Shown: positions 9,102-18,478 of the stretch, in pieces | How positions within the stretch are numbered: position 1 is the stretch's first letter | Layout: every line of letters starts with the position of its first letter | Assembly: GCA_026419705.1 (NCBI GenBank) | Contig: JANZYY010000003.1 | Coordinates: 1-34,412, forward strand | DNA length: 34,412 nt | From: Fischerella sp. | GTDB lineage: Bacteria > Cyanobacteriota > Cyanobacteriia > Cyanobacteriales > Nostocaceae | Reading direction: 5' to 3' | Translations under genes and position numbers: made by a program | Notes under the pieces: generated by a model | What the model saw: only the letters and a program-made list of their open reading frames with translations | Database searches by the model: none | What the model was told of the DNA's origin: nothing

Positions 9102-9749
9102 TTATTTGCAACCACCAAGTCTTTGGCATAAAGAGCTATAGGAGGTTTGAGCTTTGGCGATTTCAGTAGTCATCTCTAGTAGTGGTGCTTTACGATCGCC
9201 TATTCCACCCGTGAAAGTAGCTTGTTTAGTACTTTTTTTCAAAGCAGCACTACCTTTAAAACCATCGGCTCTGTAAATACGTAAACCTAATTTATAACCG
9301 TTGTTAGCCTGAGAAGATTGGGAGTTATATCGAAAAGCTTGAATTATTAAATCTTTGGCACTAGTATTCGTACATTTACCATCACCATCACCATCTATAC
9401 AGTACAAATCTTTTGATGGTGACGAACAATAATCACCTGCTGTGTTGCAGGTTAAACTCCCTGCGGTTGGAACACTGTATTGATTTGGAGCCATAGTAAT
9501 AGGATTTGTGGGAGGTGGATCGGCAATGGTATTTGATTTCACACCATCAATATATGTTTGAGCTGCTAGAGTTGCGAGTTCTACTCTTCTGGATTGCACG
9601 CGAGTTGCAGTTGAGAGAACAAGTACAGGTGCGATCGCTGCTAGTAAAATTGCTGCTACCAGTAGTGCTACCAGCGATTCGACAATCGTAAAACCAGCAT
9701 CACAAGAATGAGGAAGTCGTTTTTGCAGTATGTGCAGTTTCATGATCAT
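9102..9749 (-). CDS. hpsB: Hormogonium polysaccharide secretion pseudopilin HpsB (GspI/PilV-like)
   Basis: DAG/FTIVESLVALLVAAILLAAIAPVLVLS prepilin N-terminus; the supplied ORF extends to 9773, but an AAGGAG ribosome-binding site directly precedes ATG-ATC-ATG, favouring a start at 9749 or 9743. Confidence 0.82.
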   Translation of the reverse strand: MIMKLHILQKRLPHSCDAGFTIVESLVALLVAAILLAAIAPVLVLSTATRVQSRRVELATLAAQTYIDGVKSNTIADPPPTNPITMAPNQYSVPTAGSLTCNTAGDYCSSPSKDLYCIDGDGDGKCTNTSAKDLIIQAFRYNSQSSQANNGYKLGLRIYRADGFKGSAALKKSTKQATFTGGIGDRKAPLLEMTTEIAKAQTSYSSLCQRLGGCK

Positions 9750-9836
9750 TTTCTCCTTGCAGTTGGTGAGCAAAGCTGGAATTTATGTTTGCAGAGGTGG
9801 ACTTTACTCCAGACTTGCAACTATCAGAGAAAGAAC

Positions 9837-12800
9837 TCAAGTTGGAGTCACTGGACAAGTACTGGGACGTTCAGACGCAGGTAGCGCATATTTAGTACTT
9901 GTTGTAGTAGTAGTGTTTGTAGTTGAGTCGTAGATTTTGATATTGAATCCAGTATCAAAGCCGTTTTTTGTTTTATCGTCTTCTGCTTGAACTGCACATA
10001 GCAAGGTTTGTACCCAGCGATCGTCTCGAGGAACTTCTCTATAGTATTCGTCAGGTGGATCTGTATTAGGGATTACAAAACGCTGAGCGAACAAGTCAGG
10101 GTTTTGAGATAGTAATGCTACATCAAAACCCCAATTCCGTTTAGGAGCCATGTAGAAAGGGGCTTCCCCATATCCAGTACTATCGGTGTTGTAATAAACT
10201 CCTTGTCTTTCAGAAAACAGACTTTTGACATTAGGATTATTGTTAGCGCCGGGTCTGGTAAATACTTGGAAAGGAGCTGTTGCAAAAATACTGCGTTTAA
10301 ACTGAATGAACGAACCTGTAATATTTGCGTTGATTGGATTGCTTGCACCACCAGCACCGCCATTATCCCAGCTTTCTATGAAGCGGACGAAATTATGCAA
10401 ACCGCCGTTGTGTTCATGATATGGGTTGCTTGTATTTCCTACACGAGTAGGCGTATCACCCGCAGCAATAACCAAATTAAATGTAGTCTCCGTAGCTTTT
10501 GCCAGCCATCTGGTATATTTCACTCTATCTTTTTTGCTCTGGGGCTTCAAATCAGTACCTAACTCAACCAAGTTGAGATAAGTAGTAGTGTCTTTTATAT
10601 CTTTATTAGGATTTTTGTTCAGTACGTGAATCTGCAAGATTGGTTCTAACAACGGTTGGTGTTTTGCGTCTGCACCAGTGGGAAAGCTGTAAAAAAGACG
10701 AGTTGTGTTAGTGTATACTTTCTGAGTTGGTGGATTAGCTGGATCGGATGAGTTGACCGTAGTAAACCACAAAGCATTGTTTGCTCTATCAGGTACAACT
10801 CCTGAACTATCAACCTTACTACTCTTGATTCCTAGAGCGATGGGAGGATTGGTAATATTATTTGGATCTATCACATTGTTGTCTTTATCAACCAATTCAC
10901 CACTGGAATTGCGTTTAAACGCAACCCGGCGGGGGTATCGCTCATAACCTTTTGCTGGTGAGGCTGTAGTACCAGCCATGAGTTTATTGCGCTCTGCACC
11001 TGGTGGTAGTTCCCATGAATGCTTGCTTAAATCACCATCATAGCCAACCACCCAATCTTCTGGTTTTGTACATTCCGATACAGGTATCTTGAGACACATT
11101 TCCATAACGTACTCTGGAAAGCTAACTCGTCGCTGAATCGGTGTGACAAAGTTGTTGAAATAAGAACTGTTGGGCGGAGAGCCACTACTGCCAGAATAGT
11201 CAGTGTCTGTAAAATTTCTAGAGGTAACAAAGTTATTATCCCAGAAGCCGTTTTTCAGTCGAGTACTACTCACATTAGCTGCATCGCTGGTATCTGTCTG
11301 GTTATTCCGCAGGTCATAATCACCATCATCACGAAAACCTTCTTGGAAATTATTAGAAAGCACGGTGACAGCATCAGCAAGCACTGATGCAGGTCGCCAG
11401 GTTTCACCGGTGCTACACTTTGGAAGCCTGGGGTCTTTAGGACGACAAGCAAAGTCTGGATCGCGGTCAGAACGGGTGTAAAATTTGATATTGGGATCTG
11501 TGCCTGTTGTCCAATCGTCTGGAGAACTCAAAAAATCGCTACCTTTGAATTCTTGCTTGGTGTGTAGGTTAAAATCGCCTTTGATATATGCGGGCAAGTC
11601 TGTTGCTAAAATTAAGCCGTTTTCCTCTGGTCTGTAATCATTTTCACGACTGATGTCTTTGCCATTAATCAACATAATGGCGTTGGGGCGACGGTTTGGG
11701 TCTAGCTTGTAGTCAGTGGCGCTGACGTTAGAACTACTTGGATCGCTGCGATCTGGTCGCGCATCATCACGGGAGGCGTAGATAATTCCACTGTTTGGTA
11801 GCAGGTATTCTTTAGACCAAGTACCAGTGATTGATTTTTTGCGTAGCTTGTCTAAATCAATGACAGTAGCGCGAATTTCTAAAGGTTGACGCTGTTCGAT
11901 TTCGAGATCGTATTTTCCTGTAGGTGTACCTTTATCAATGGCTTTAATTTGTCTGGCGTCAAGAAAAGCTGTTTCTTTGATTGCATCATTGGGAATGACG
12001 CTATCATCAGTCTTAAGAGTACCATCAGCAATTTGTATGGCGCAGATGCTGGAGTCAAGTGCAGACTGTTCTGACAAGGTCAGAGGTTTAGTTGTGGGCT
12101 TTTTCAGGGCTTGTCGCAGCAGCGGATTGACAAACTGACCATTGGGAAAGACTAAGTTTGCTTGATACTTCAAACGCTCTATCAAAGAGACACCTGTATT
12201 TGTGACATCCTCGGCGCCAGAAGCTGTGGTAAACAGTCCATCGCTATTTGTAGTTTGACCCCTGGTGATATCTTTGGCTGTAGTACTAGGAACAGCGTAA
12301 CTCACACCGTTGTTAGAGTGAGTACCAGCATTCACCTGTGCCATTGTGCCATTGACAATCGTGTTTTGGTTGGTTGGGTTATAGTAACTACTGACGCAAG
12401 CAATGGGTGTTTGGGTATCTGCTGCTTTTGTTTGAGGGGTATAGGGATCGTCATTGTAGTGATAAACTGCAGTAGCACGCATCACTAAATGACCACGCGA
12501 TGTATTGCTTGGGTTGTTTGGATCGGGAACGAGCATAGGCATAGCATCCGACCAAACTACGGGAGCTTTATCTTCTTTTTCTGGTGTATTGAGATTATCT
12601 GCAGGCTGCGGAGGTGTTGGTAATAAAGAACCTGTTTTCATATATACACCTGCGCCGGTGATAACGCGGAGACCACCCACAACATCAAGATTGTCAGCGC
12701 GAGGTGAGGCGGCTGCGTTTTCCCAAAAACCGTCACGTCCTGTCACACCCAAGTCAGCTAATTGTTTCACGCGAGTGGTGCGGGTACGAGTTTTGTTGCT

Positions 12801-14561
12801 GCTGTTCCACTTCACACCAGTGATTTCTTGGGGGTTATTCTCTCCCACAAATTCTTGTTTTGTGTTATCCCATCTGAGTTCAGGAAGGTTGTTCCCCACC
12901 AATATGCGATCGCCTATCTCATTTTCTTTGACAGGAGTTGTTTCTACTACGTCAGGATCTGTAGCAGGTAAGTTTGTTGTTTTTAATGTCAAAGTAGTGT
13001 TGGTATCTGTAGGATATATCCATGCATCTGGTGGTCGCAGCTTATTATTACTACCACTATTTTCAGTTCCTTGCAGAACATTCGTTTCATCGTAGCTACC
13101 AATACCAGATGTTCCAAGAGGTACTTCGTTAAATGGTACACGTCTGGTACGCTTGCGGAAGTAAATTTCTAATTCTTCCCGTCGAACTTTATCAGGGTCT
13201 AAGTTAGGGTCACTAGCTATGCGTCTGGCTATACTATCTTTGACTTCTTGGGGGTCATAATCCTTATTTCTAGCAAATTGAGCTTTTACCAATAAGTCTA
13301 TACGTTCAGCGTAAGCTTGACTGTTATAGGCAACTTGGTTTGGGCCATTTGTATTGGATGATGCATGTTTTGATTCAAGCTGTTTTTTAGTTGGTAAATT
13401 ATTTTCATCAAATAGATCTATTTCAGTTGGACTTTTATAATTATTAGAAGCTGCTATAGCAGAGTTAGTACCAACATTACCTCCGACTATGATTTTGCCA
13501 TTTTCTCGCTCATAGTAACAGGATTTAAAACTGCTGACTTGAAATAACCTGATATTTTGAAAACTTTCCCCCGTGAAGAAATTACTATTAGTGAATATAC
13601 GTCCATTCAAATAAAATTGTGGGCCAGGTGTGATATCTAAGTCGTCCTCATACACTACAGCGTTATTCGTAATAGGCAACTGAATTCGATCTTGTTGCAT
13701 TTCTATGGCTGAAAAACCTCTGTTTCCTTTAAATTCTTCATAGCTTTTTTCATCCAAACTACCTTTATTTGTTATAGGAACAGTGACTGCGTAGACAAAA
13801 AAGCTTTTCTTCAATTCACCTGTAGGTGTTTTATACCAACCAGAACTACCTACCAAGCTGGCGCTAGTTTCACCTGCAGCATCACAAGCATTGCTTGATA
13901 AAGGTGCTGTTCGTCCATCAAGAGGACTGCGTTGGCGAGCAGGGTTAGCACCACTATAAGGTGGATTTCGGAAGTAAACAGCGTAGAGAGTAAAGCTATC
14001 AAATTTGCCGTTATTATCGGTATCAACAGGAAATTTCCAAGCTGTTTGTAGTATTTCTTTTTCTTCTAAAGTTCCACTTGTAGGTGCTTCAATATCTTTA
14101 TCTTTGTCCAAATCATAAGCTAAAGTTAGGGGAGTTTCATCGCCCAAAGTGTAGACATGTCGCTTAGAAAATAGGGTGTTATAAAGTGTGGCATTAGATG
14201 GAACGGCTCTGGGTAATGTTGGATCGGCAAATAATTCGCTAATTTTTGCTTTAGCACGTTCTAATGCCGGAGTAGCAGCTTTAAGAACTACTTCATTCAC
14301 ACGGACATTACTAGCATTTTTAGCCCTCTCAAAAGACCTAAATAAAATTGCTGTTGTCAGCAGCACAACTACTAGTGACACCATCGCCACCGTTGGTAAG
14401 ACGAAACCGGAGTTGACCCAATCTGTTTGCTTTCTAGTAAGAAAGTATATTCTTACGAACCACAGCAATTGCTCTTTAATTGATGATTGCGATTGCTGGC
14501 AAATTGTTTGACAATATTTTTTGATTACCTTGACTAATTTGCTATTCAGGGACATAGCCAC
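9837..14561 (-). CDS. hpsA: Hormogonium polysaccharide biosynthesis protein HpsA
   Basis: 1574 aa giant extracellular-type protein with prepilin-like NSG/FVLPTVAMVSLVVVLLTTAILFRSFERAK; first gene of the locus. Confidence 0.85.
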   Translation of the reverse strand: MAMSLNSKLVKVIKKYCQTICQQSQSSIKEQLLWFVRIYFLTRKQTDWVNSGFVLPTVAMVSLVVVLLTTAILFRSFERAKNASNVRVNEVVLKAATPALERAKAKISELFADPTLPRAVPSNATLYNTLFSKRHVYTLGDETPLTLAYDLDKDKDIEAPTSGTLEEKEILQTAWKFPVDTDNNGKFDSFTLYAVYFRNPPYSGANPARQRSPLDGRTAPLSSNACDAAGETSASLVGSSGWYKTPTGELKKSFFVYAVTVPITNKGSLDEKSYEEFKGNRGFSAIEMQQDRIQLPITNNAVVYEDDLDITPGPQFYLNGRIFTNSNFFTGESFQNIRLFQVSSFKSCYYERENGKIIVGGNVGTNSAIAASNNYKSPTEIDLFDENNLPTKKQLESKHASSNTNGPNQVAYNSQAYAERIDLLVKAQFARNKDYDPQEVKDSIARRIASDPNLDPDKVRREELEIYFRKRTRRVPFNEVPLGTSGIGSYDETNVLQGTENSGSNNKLRPPDAWIYPTDTNTTLTLKTTNLPATDPDVVETTPVKENEIGDRILVGNNLPELRWDNTKQEFVGENNPQEITGVKWNSSNKTRTRTTRVKQLADLGVTGRDGFWENAAASPRADNLDVVGGLRVITGAGVYMKTGSLLPTPPQPADNLNTPEKEDKAPVVWSDAMPMLVPDPNNPSNTSRGHLVMRATAVYHYNDDPYTPQTKAADTQTPIACVSSYYNPTNQNTIVNGTMAQVNAGTHSNNGVSYAVPSTTAKDITRGQTTNSDGLFTTASGAEDVTNTGVSLIERLKYQANLVFPNGQFVNPLLRQALKKPTTKPLTLSEQSALDSSICAIQIADGTLKTDDSVIPNDAIKETAFLDARQIKAIDKGTPTGKYDLEIEQRQPLEIRATVIDLDKLRKKSITGTWSKEYLLPNSGIIYASRDDARPDRSDPSSSNVSATDYKLDPNRRPNAIMLINGKDISRENDYRPEENGLILATDLPAYIKGDFNLHTKQEFKGSDFLSSPDDWTTGTDPNIKFYTRSDRDPDFACRPKDPRLPKCSTGETWRPASVLADAVTVLSNNFQEGFRDDGDYDLRNNQTDTSDAANVSSTRLKNGFWDNNFVTSRNFTDTDYSGSSGSPPNSSYFNNFVTPIQRRVSFPEYVMEMCLKIPVSECTKPEDWVVGYDGDLSKHSWELPPGAERNKLMAGTTASPAKGYERYPRRVAFKRNSSGELVDKDNNVIDPNNITNPPIALGIKSSKVDSSGVVPDRANNALWFTTVNSSDPANPPTQKVYTNTTRLFYSFPTGADAKHQPLLEPILQIHVLNKNPNKDIKDTTTYLNLVELGTDLKPQSKKDRVKYTRWLAKATETTFNLVIAAGDTPTRVGNTSNPYHEHNGGLHNFVRFIESWDNGGAGGASNPINANITGSFIQFKRSIFATAPFQVFTRPGANNNPNVKSLFSERQGVYYNTDSTGYGEAPFYMAPKRNWGFDVALLSQNPDLFAQRFVIPNTDPPDEYYREVPRDDRWVQTLLCAVQAEDDKTKNGFDTGFNIKIYDSTTNTTTTTSTKYALPASERPSTCPVTPT

Positions 14562-14926
14562 TTCCTCGTCAAGTATTTATAAGTTTTTAAATTTCTGATG
14601 TTATTGAAAAAATGACTGATCCAGGATTTGCATGTCAGTCTTCAAATTATTTGAATACAAAAATAGGCGCAATCTACACAATCGATTCCTACGAAAGTTA
14701 TATTTTTTGTGAATTGATTAGACTTTCGGGTAAATCTTGAATTAGCTCTGAACTATTAATTTATAGCCCAAAAAGGATAGTAACGCCATAATCTCACAAG
14801 CAATCAGTAGAAAATAATTGTTTGGTCACATGTGGAATTTTAAAAGTGGTTATGAGTGCAGTAAGCTTATGGTACCCACTTAGTTTGAGAAACTTATCAT
14901 ACTCAAGAAAATATCAAACACTTAAA

Positions 14927-14948
14927 AGCCCCTCCGTGTGGAGAGGCT
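14927..14948. terminator. Small GC-rich hairpin AGCCCCTCC-GTGT-GGAGAGGCT
   Basis: 9-bp stem with one mismatch, followed on + by a T-rich stretch; orientation uncertain. Confidence 0.35.
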
Positions 14949-15016
14949 GTATGTTTGTATTATTTTCAACTTTAGTTTTCGTATGTTCAACAGGGTCAGG
15001 ATGAACGATTGTGAAG

Positions 15017-15045
15017 ACAGTAATGAGGCTAAGCCTCACTACTGT
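15017..15045. terminator. Hairpin ACAGTAATGAGGC-TAA-GCCTCACTACTGT, candidate terminator or processing site downstream of rpmB
   Basis: 13-bp arms with a single mismatch; lies 3' of rpmB (minus strand); no strong U-tract. Confidence 0.5.
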
Positions 15046-15083
15046 ATTTACCCACAGAAGTGGATTGAGAAACTACCTGGGAA

Positions 15084-15320
15084 TTAGTAATGATTAAGGT
15101 TAATTCCTGCTTCTTTCGCCATCGCTTCTAACCCTTTCTTTTCTAGAGTTTTGATCGCTTTGGTGGACAGCTTGAGTCTCACCCAGCGGTTTCCTTGGGG
15201 CCACCAAACGCGCTTGGTTTGCAGGTTGACCTGCTGAAGGCGCTTAGTGCGGCGGTGAGAGTGAGAAATGGCAAAAGCGTTATTTGCCTTTTTACCAGTT
15301 AATTGACAGCGACGAGACAT
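15084..15320 (-). CDS. rpmB: 50S ribosomal protein L28
   Basis: [52 protein letters not shown]...; the supplied ORF is over-extended by 22 aa (15386), and the true start is MSRRC at 15320. Confidence 0.95.
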   Translation of the reverse strand: MSRRCQLTGKKANNAFAISHSHRRTKRLQQVNLQTKRVWWPQGNRWVRLKLSTKAIKTLEKKGLEAMAKEAGINLNHY

Positions 15321-15469
15321 AATGACTAAATTCTCCAATTTATTTTGAACGCGATCTCCTATTGTATAGAACCATTTGACTAGCAAAAAGCTATTACCCC
15401 ACTCCTAGGATGTGTTTTCAAATTTTGGATTTCCCTGTTTGCAGACGGAGAGGGGGTTAGGGGATGAGG

Positions 15470-17458
15470 TTACTTAGCAGCCTGTTCTGTCAACTTAGTT
15501 AAGACTTCGTTGGAACGTTCAACAAAGGCTTTCATCCCTTCAGCATCAAATCCCTTTTGAGTCATAAGTGCTAAGTCGTAGATATGTTGACAGATCATAT
15601 TGACTAGCTGACCTGTTGGTGATTCGCCTTCACCCTGAATGATGCTGCTTTGACTGAGAGTTGCCAAGTTTTGAATCAAGGGATGATTAGTATTTACAAG
15701 TAAAATATGATCTTCGGGAAACTCTGCTGTTTGCTGTTGCATTAAGGCGTTCATTTCCCGTAGGCGGCGTAAAATCTCTGGTAGCAGCACCATTGCAGGA
15801 GGTGTACCTTGGGGATTATCTGATTTTAAGGCTTCAGTGCGGATGTTTAACCTAGGTTTGTTGAGAGCTTTCTCAAAGAGTTCTTTGATGGTTTGACTGC
15901 GGGTTTTGTTAGTCTTCGGATCAACAATTTCCTTGGCTTTGTCTTTGTCTAACAGGGTTTGATCCAAGTCGGAGTCTACTCGCGTAAATTTGACATCTTG
16001 ATATTCGCGTTCGAGAAAGTTGATGAAGTGGGTATCGATAAAGGAGTCCATGAATAGGACTTCTAACCCTTGTTTTTTGTGCAGTTCAACGTAGGTAGCT
16101 TGTGCTGCTTCGTCTGTACAATAAAAGACGCGGTTTTGGTGGCGTTGTTTGTTGCGTTCTAAATACTCTTTCAGGGTTGTGTATGACTGACCGTCAACAG
16201 AAGTAGGAGAGGTTGTTGAAGAAGTGACATCTTGCCAAGCATCCCCTTCTTCAGACTGTACCTGTACTGCTGGTGTTTCAGAAGTTGCTTGTTCTGCTAG
16301 TTTAGCAGTACTGCGGAAAATGAGGATGTCTTCGACTTGTTTTTTGAATTTCTCATCATTCATGACCCCGAATTTCACGAATGTACCGAGGTCTTTCCAA
16401 GCACTAATGTATTGTTCGCGATTTTCGCGGTACAGTTCTTTGAGGCGATCGCCAACTTTTTTAGCTATGTAGTCGCCAATTTTCCGGACAGTGCGATCGG
16501 TTTGCAAAGCACTGCGCGATACGTTCAGAGGTATGTCAGTGCTATCAATCACACCCCGCATTGGTAATAGGAACTGGGGAATAATTTCTTCGCAGTGGTC
16601 GCTGACAAAAACTTGATTGCAGAATAACTTAATCTGGCCTTTAGTGACATCTACATCCGGCTTTAGTTTGGGAAAATACAGAATTCCGTTGATGATGAAG
16701 GGATAATCTGTATTCAGATGCACCCACAATAGAGGTTCTTCCTGGAAAGGATATAAATAGCGGTAAAACTCCAAATAATCTTCTTTACTTAAGCTACTGG
16801 GAGACTCGCGCCATGGCGCCTTTTGTCTATTTAATACCTCGCCATCCAGTTTGATCGGGACTGGCATGAAATCACAATAAGTCTTGACAAGATTCTTAAT
16901 TCGTGCAGTCTCTAAATATTCTAATTCCTCCTCCATCAAATGAAGAGTAATTGTTGTACCGCGAGTGGTGCGGGGTGAATCTTCCAAAGTAAACTCTGGC
17001 GAACCATCACAGGTCCAATGAACTGCTTGTGCTCCTTCTTTGTAAGATAAGGTGTCGATTTCGACTTTCTGCGCCACCATGAACGAGGAGTAAAAGCCCA
17101 AACCAAAGTGACCGATAATAGATTGGTCGGATGCGCTTTTATACTTCTGAATAAATTCTTCCGCACTAGAGAAAGCAACCTGGTTGATATATTTTTTTAC
17201 CTCATCTGCTGTCATCCCGATACCGTTATCAGTGACAGAGAGAGTTTTGTTATTTTTGTCTATAGCAATTTGAATTTCCGGTTCGCTAATATCGCCAGAG
17301 TATTCTCCAGCACGGGATACCATTTTTAATTTCTGGATAGCGTCTACAGCGTTAGATACTAGTTCCCGTAAGAATATCTCGTGATCCGAGTAAAGGGATT
17401 TCTTGATGATCGGGAAAATATTCTCGGTATGAATAGTGATGGTTCCTTGTTCTCGCAT
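15470..17458 (-). CDS. htpG: Molecular chaperone HtpG (Hsp90)
   Basis: 662 aa; FLRELVSNAVDAIQKL, DNGIGMT, IGHFGLGFYSSFMVA GHKL-ATPase motifs. Confidence 0.96.
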   Translation of the reverse strand: MREQGTITIHTENIFPIIKKSLYSDHEIFLRELVSNAVDAIQKLKMVSRAGEYSGDISEPEIQIAIDKNNKTLSVTDNGIGMTADEVKKYINQVAFSSAEEFIQKYKSASDQSIIGHFGLGFYSSFMVAQKVEIDTLSYKEGAQAVHWTCDGSPEFTLEDSPRTTRGTTITLHLMEEELEYLETARIKNLVKTYCDFMPVPIKLDGEVLNRQKAPWRESPSSLSKEDYLEFYRYLYPFQEEPLLWVHLNTDYPFIINGILYFPKLKPDVDVTKGQIKLFCNQVFVSDHCEEIIPQFLLPMRGVIDSTDIPLNVSRSALQTDRTVRKIGDYIAKKVGDRLKELYRENREQYISAWKDLGTFVKFGVMNDEKFKKQVEDILIFRSTAKLAEQATSETPAVQVQSEEGDAWQDVTSSTTSPTSVDGQSYTTLKEYLERNKQRHQNRVFYCTDEAAQATYVELHKKQGLEVLFMDSFIDTHFINFLEREYQDVKFTRVDSDLDQTLLDKDKAKEIVDPKTNKTRSQTIKELFEKALNKPRLNIRTEALKSDNPQGTPPAMVLLPEILRRLREMNALMQQQTAEFPEDHILLVNTNHPLIQNLATLSQSSIIQGEGESPTGQLVNMICQHIYDLALMTQKGFDAEGMKAFVERSNEVLTKLTEQAAK

Positions 17459-17672
17459 AATTGGTAATCTTTAGATGCAAGTATCTGAATTATGACAATG
17501 GCAAACACACCCGATCCCCTGCTTTCAAGGAAAAGCCTAAAGAAAGCAAGAGGCTATAATAACAATTTAGGATCTTAAATGTTGAATTCCGACTTTTGTT
17601 CCTTTTTTTAGCATTGTTTGCCCCCTAGTCGTGATTCGGATTTCCCTACTCCCTGCTGATTTCAGTTGTGAT

Positions 17673-18311
17673 CTAAGTAATTTTAGTTTTTTCTAATACC
17701 AAAAAATAGTGGTATGGGTTGGTGGGGTCTAGAAATTCTTGCTTAACGGTTAACCCAGCTTTGGCTATGGAGTTGAAAATTCGCTGTTTGGAGTATCCTT
17801 TTAATCCCATTTCCCAGTAGTGCTGGTTACACACAGGTTTTGTACTCCAGAATTTCGGAATCTTTATGAATAAATGTCTTGGTCTGGGTAAGAAAGAAAA
17901 TCTCAGTTGAAGTGCCAAATATTGGGTGTTGTAGGGAATAGAAATCACCAAAAATCTCTTTGTTGCTTCTGCAAGTTTCTGCAAGGCTTTTTCTGACTCA
18001 GGGTAAGGCAAGTGTTCTAGTACCTGAAAAAGTACTATGACATCAAACCGATCTTTTGGCAATGAAAAGTCTGTTGTCAGATCCAAAATTATATCTGGCT
18101 TTAAATTGGGGTCAATATCGGCTGTGGTGACGTTGTAGCCATTTAGTTTGAGGAGTTCTTTTAAAATCGAATTAAAAATTCCAATTTCTAAGATGTTGTT
18201 TACCTTACTACCAAGTGAGGAGATCAGGCGCATTTGGTGGTGATAGCTGATAAATCTGTCTTTAGCAAAATATTCCGAATTTCTAATATCTAATGAGGTG
18301 ATAAGTTGCAT
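17673..18311 (-). CDS. Class I SAM-dependent methyltransferase
   Basis: 212 aa; NILEIGIFNSILKELL...VTTADIDP...FDVIVLFQVLEHLPYPE. Confidence 0.8.
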   Translation of the reverse strand: MQLITSLDIRNSEYFAKDRFISYHHQMRLISSLGSKVNNILEIGIFNSILKELLKLNGYNVTTADIDPNLKPDIILDLTTDFSLPKDRFDVIVLFQVLEHLPYPESEKALQKLAEATKRFLVISIPYNTQYLALQLRFSFLPRPRHLFIKIPKFWSTKPVCNQHYWEMGLKGYSKQRIFNSIAKAGLTVKQEFLDPTNPYHYFLVLEKTKIT

Positions 18312-18449
18312 GAAATATACCTATTTAGCCTGACGTACTGCCAAAATGAATTGGATCTACAATCACAGGTTTCCCAGAAAATTAGCTCAAGTAACAGTTT
18401 CAGAGCTGATATGCAGACTTGCTGCTGAAGGGATATTCGAGTATATAAA

Positions 18450-18471
18450 AAGACGCACTTTGGTGCGTCTT
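18450..18471 (-). terminator. Rho-independent-type terminator of clpB
   Basis: Perfect 9-bp stem AAGACGCAC-CAAA-GTGCGTCTT followed by TTTATAT on the minus strand, just after the clpB stop. Confidence 0.8.
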
Positions 18472-18478
18472 GGTGGTT

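Noticed and set aside
12505-13095. 196-aa plus-strand ORF (and many others, e.g. 10203-10562, 12162-12488, 14188-14511) inside hpsA
   Set aside because: Antisense shadow ORFs over a clear 1574-aa CDS; low-complexity translations with no recognisable domain or ribosome-binding site
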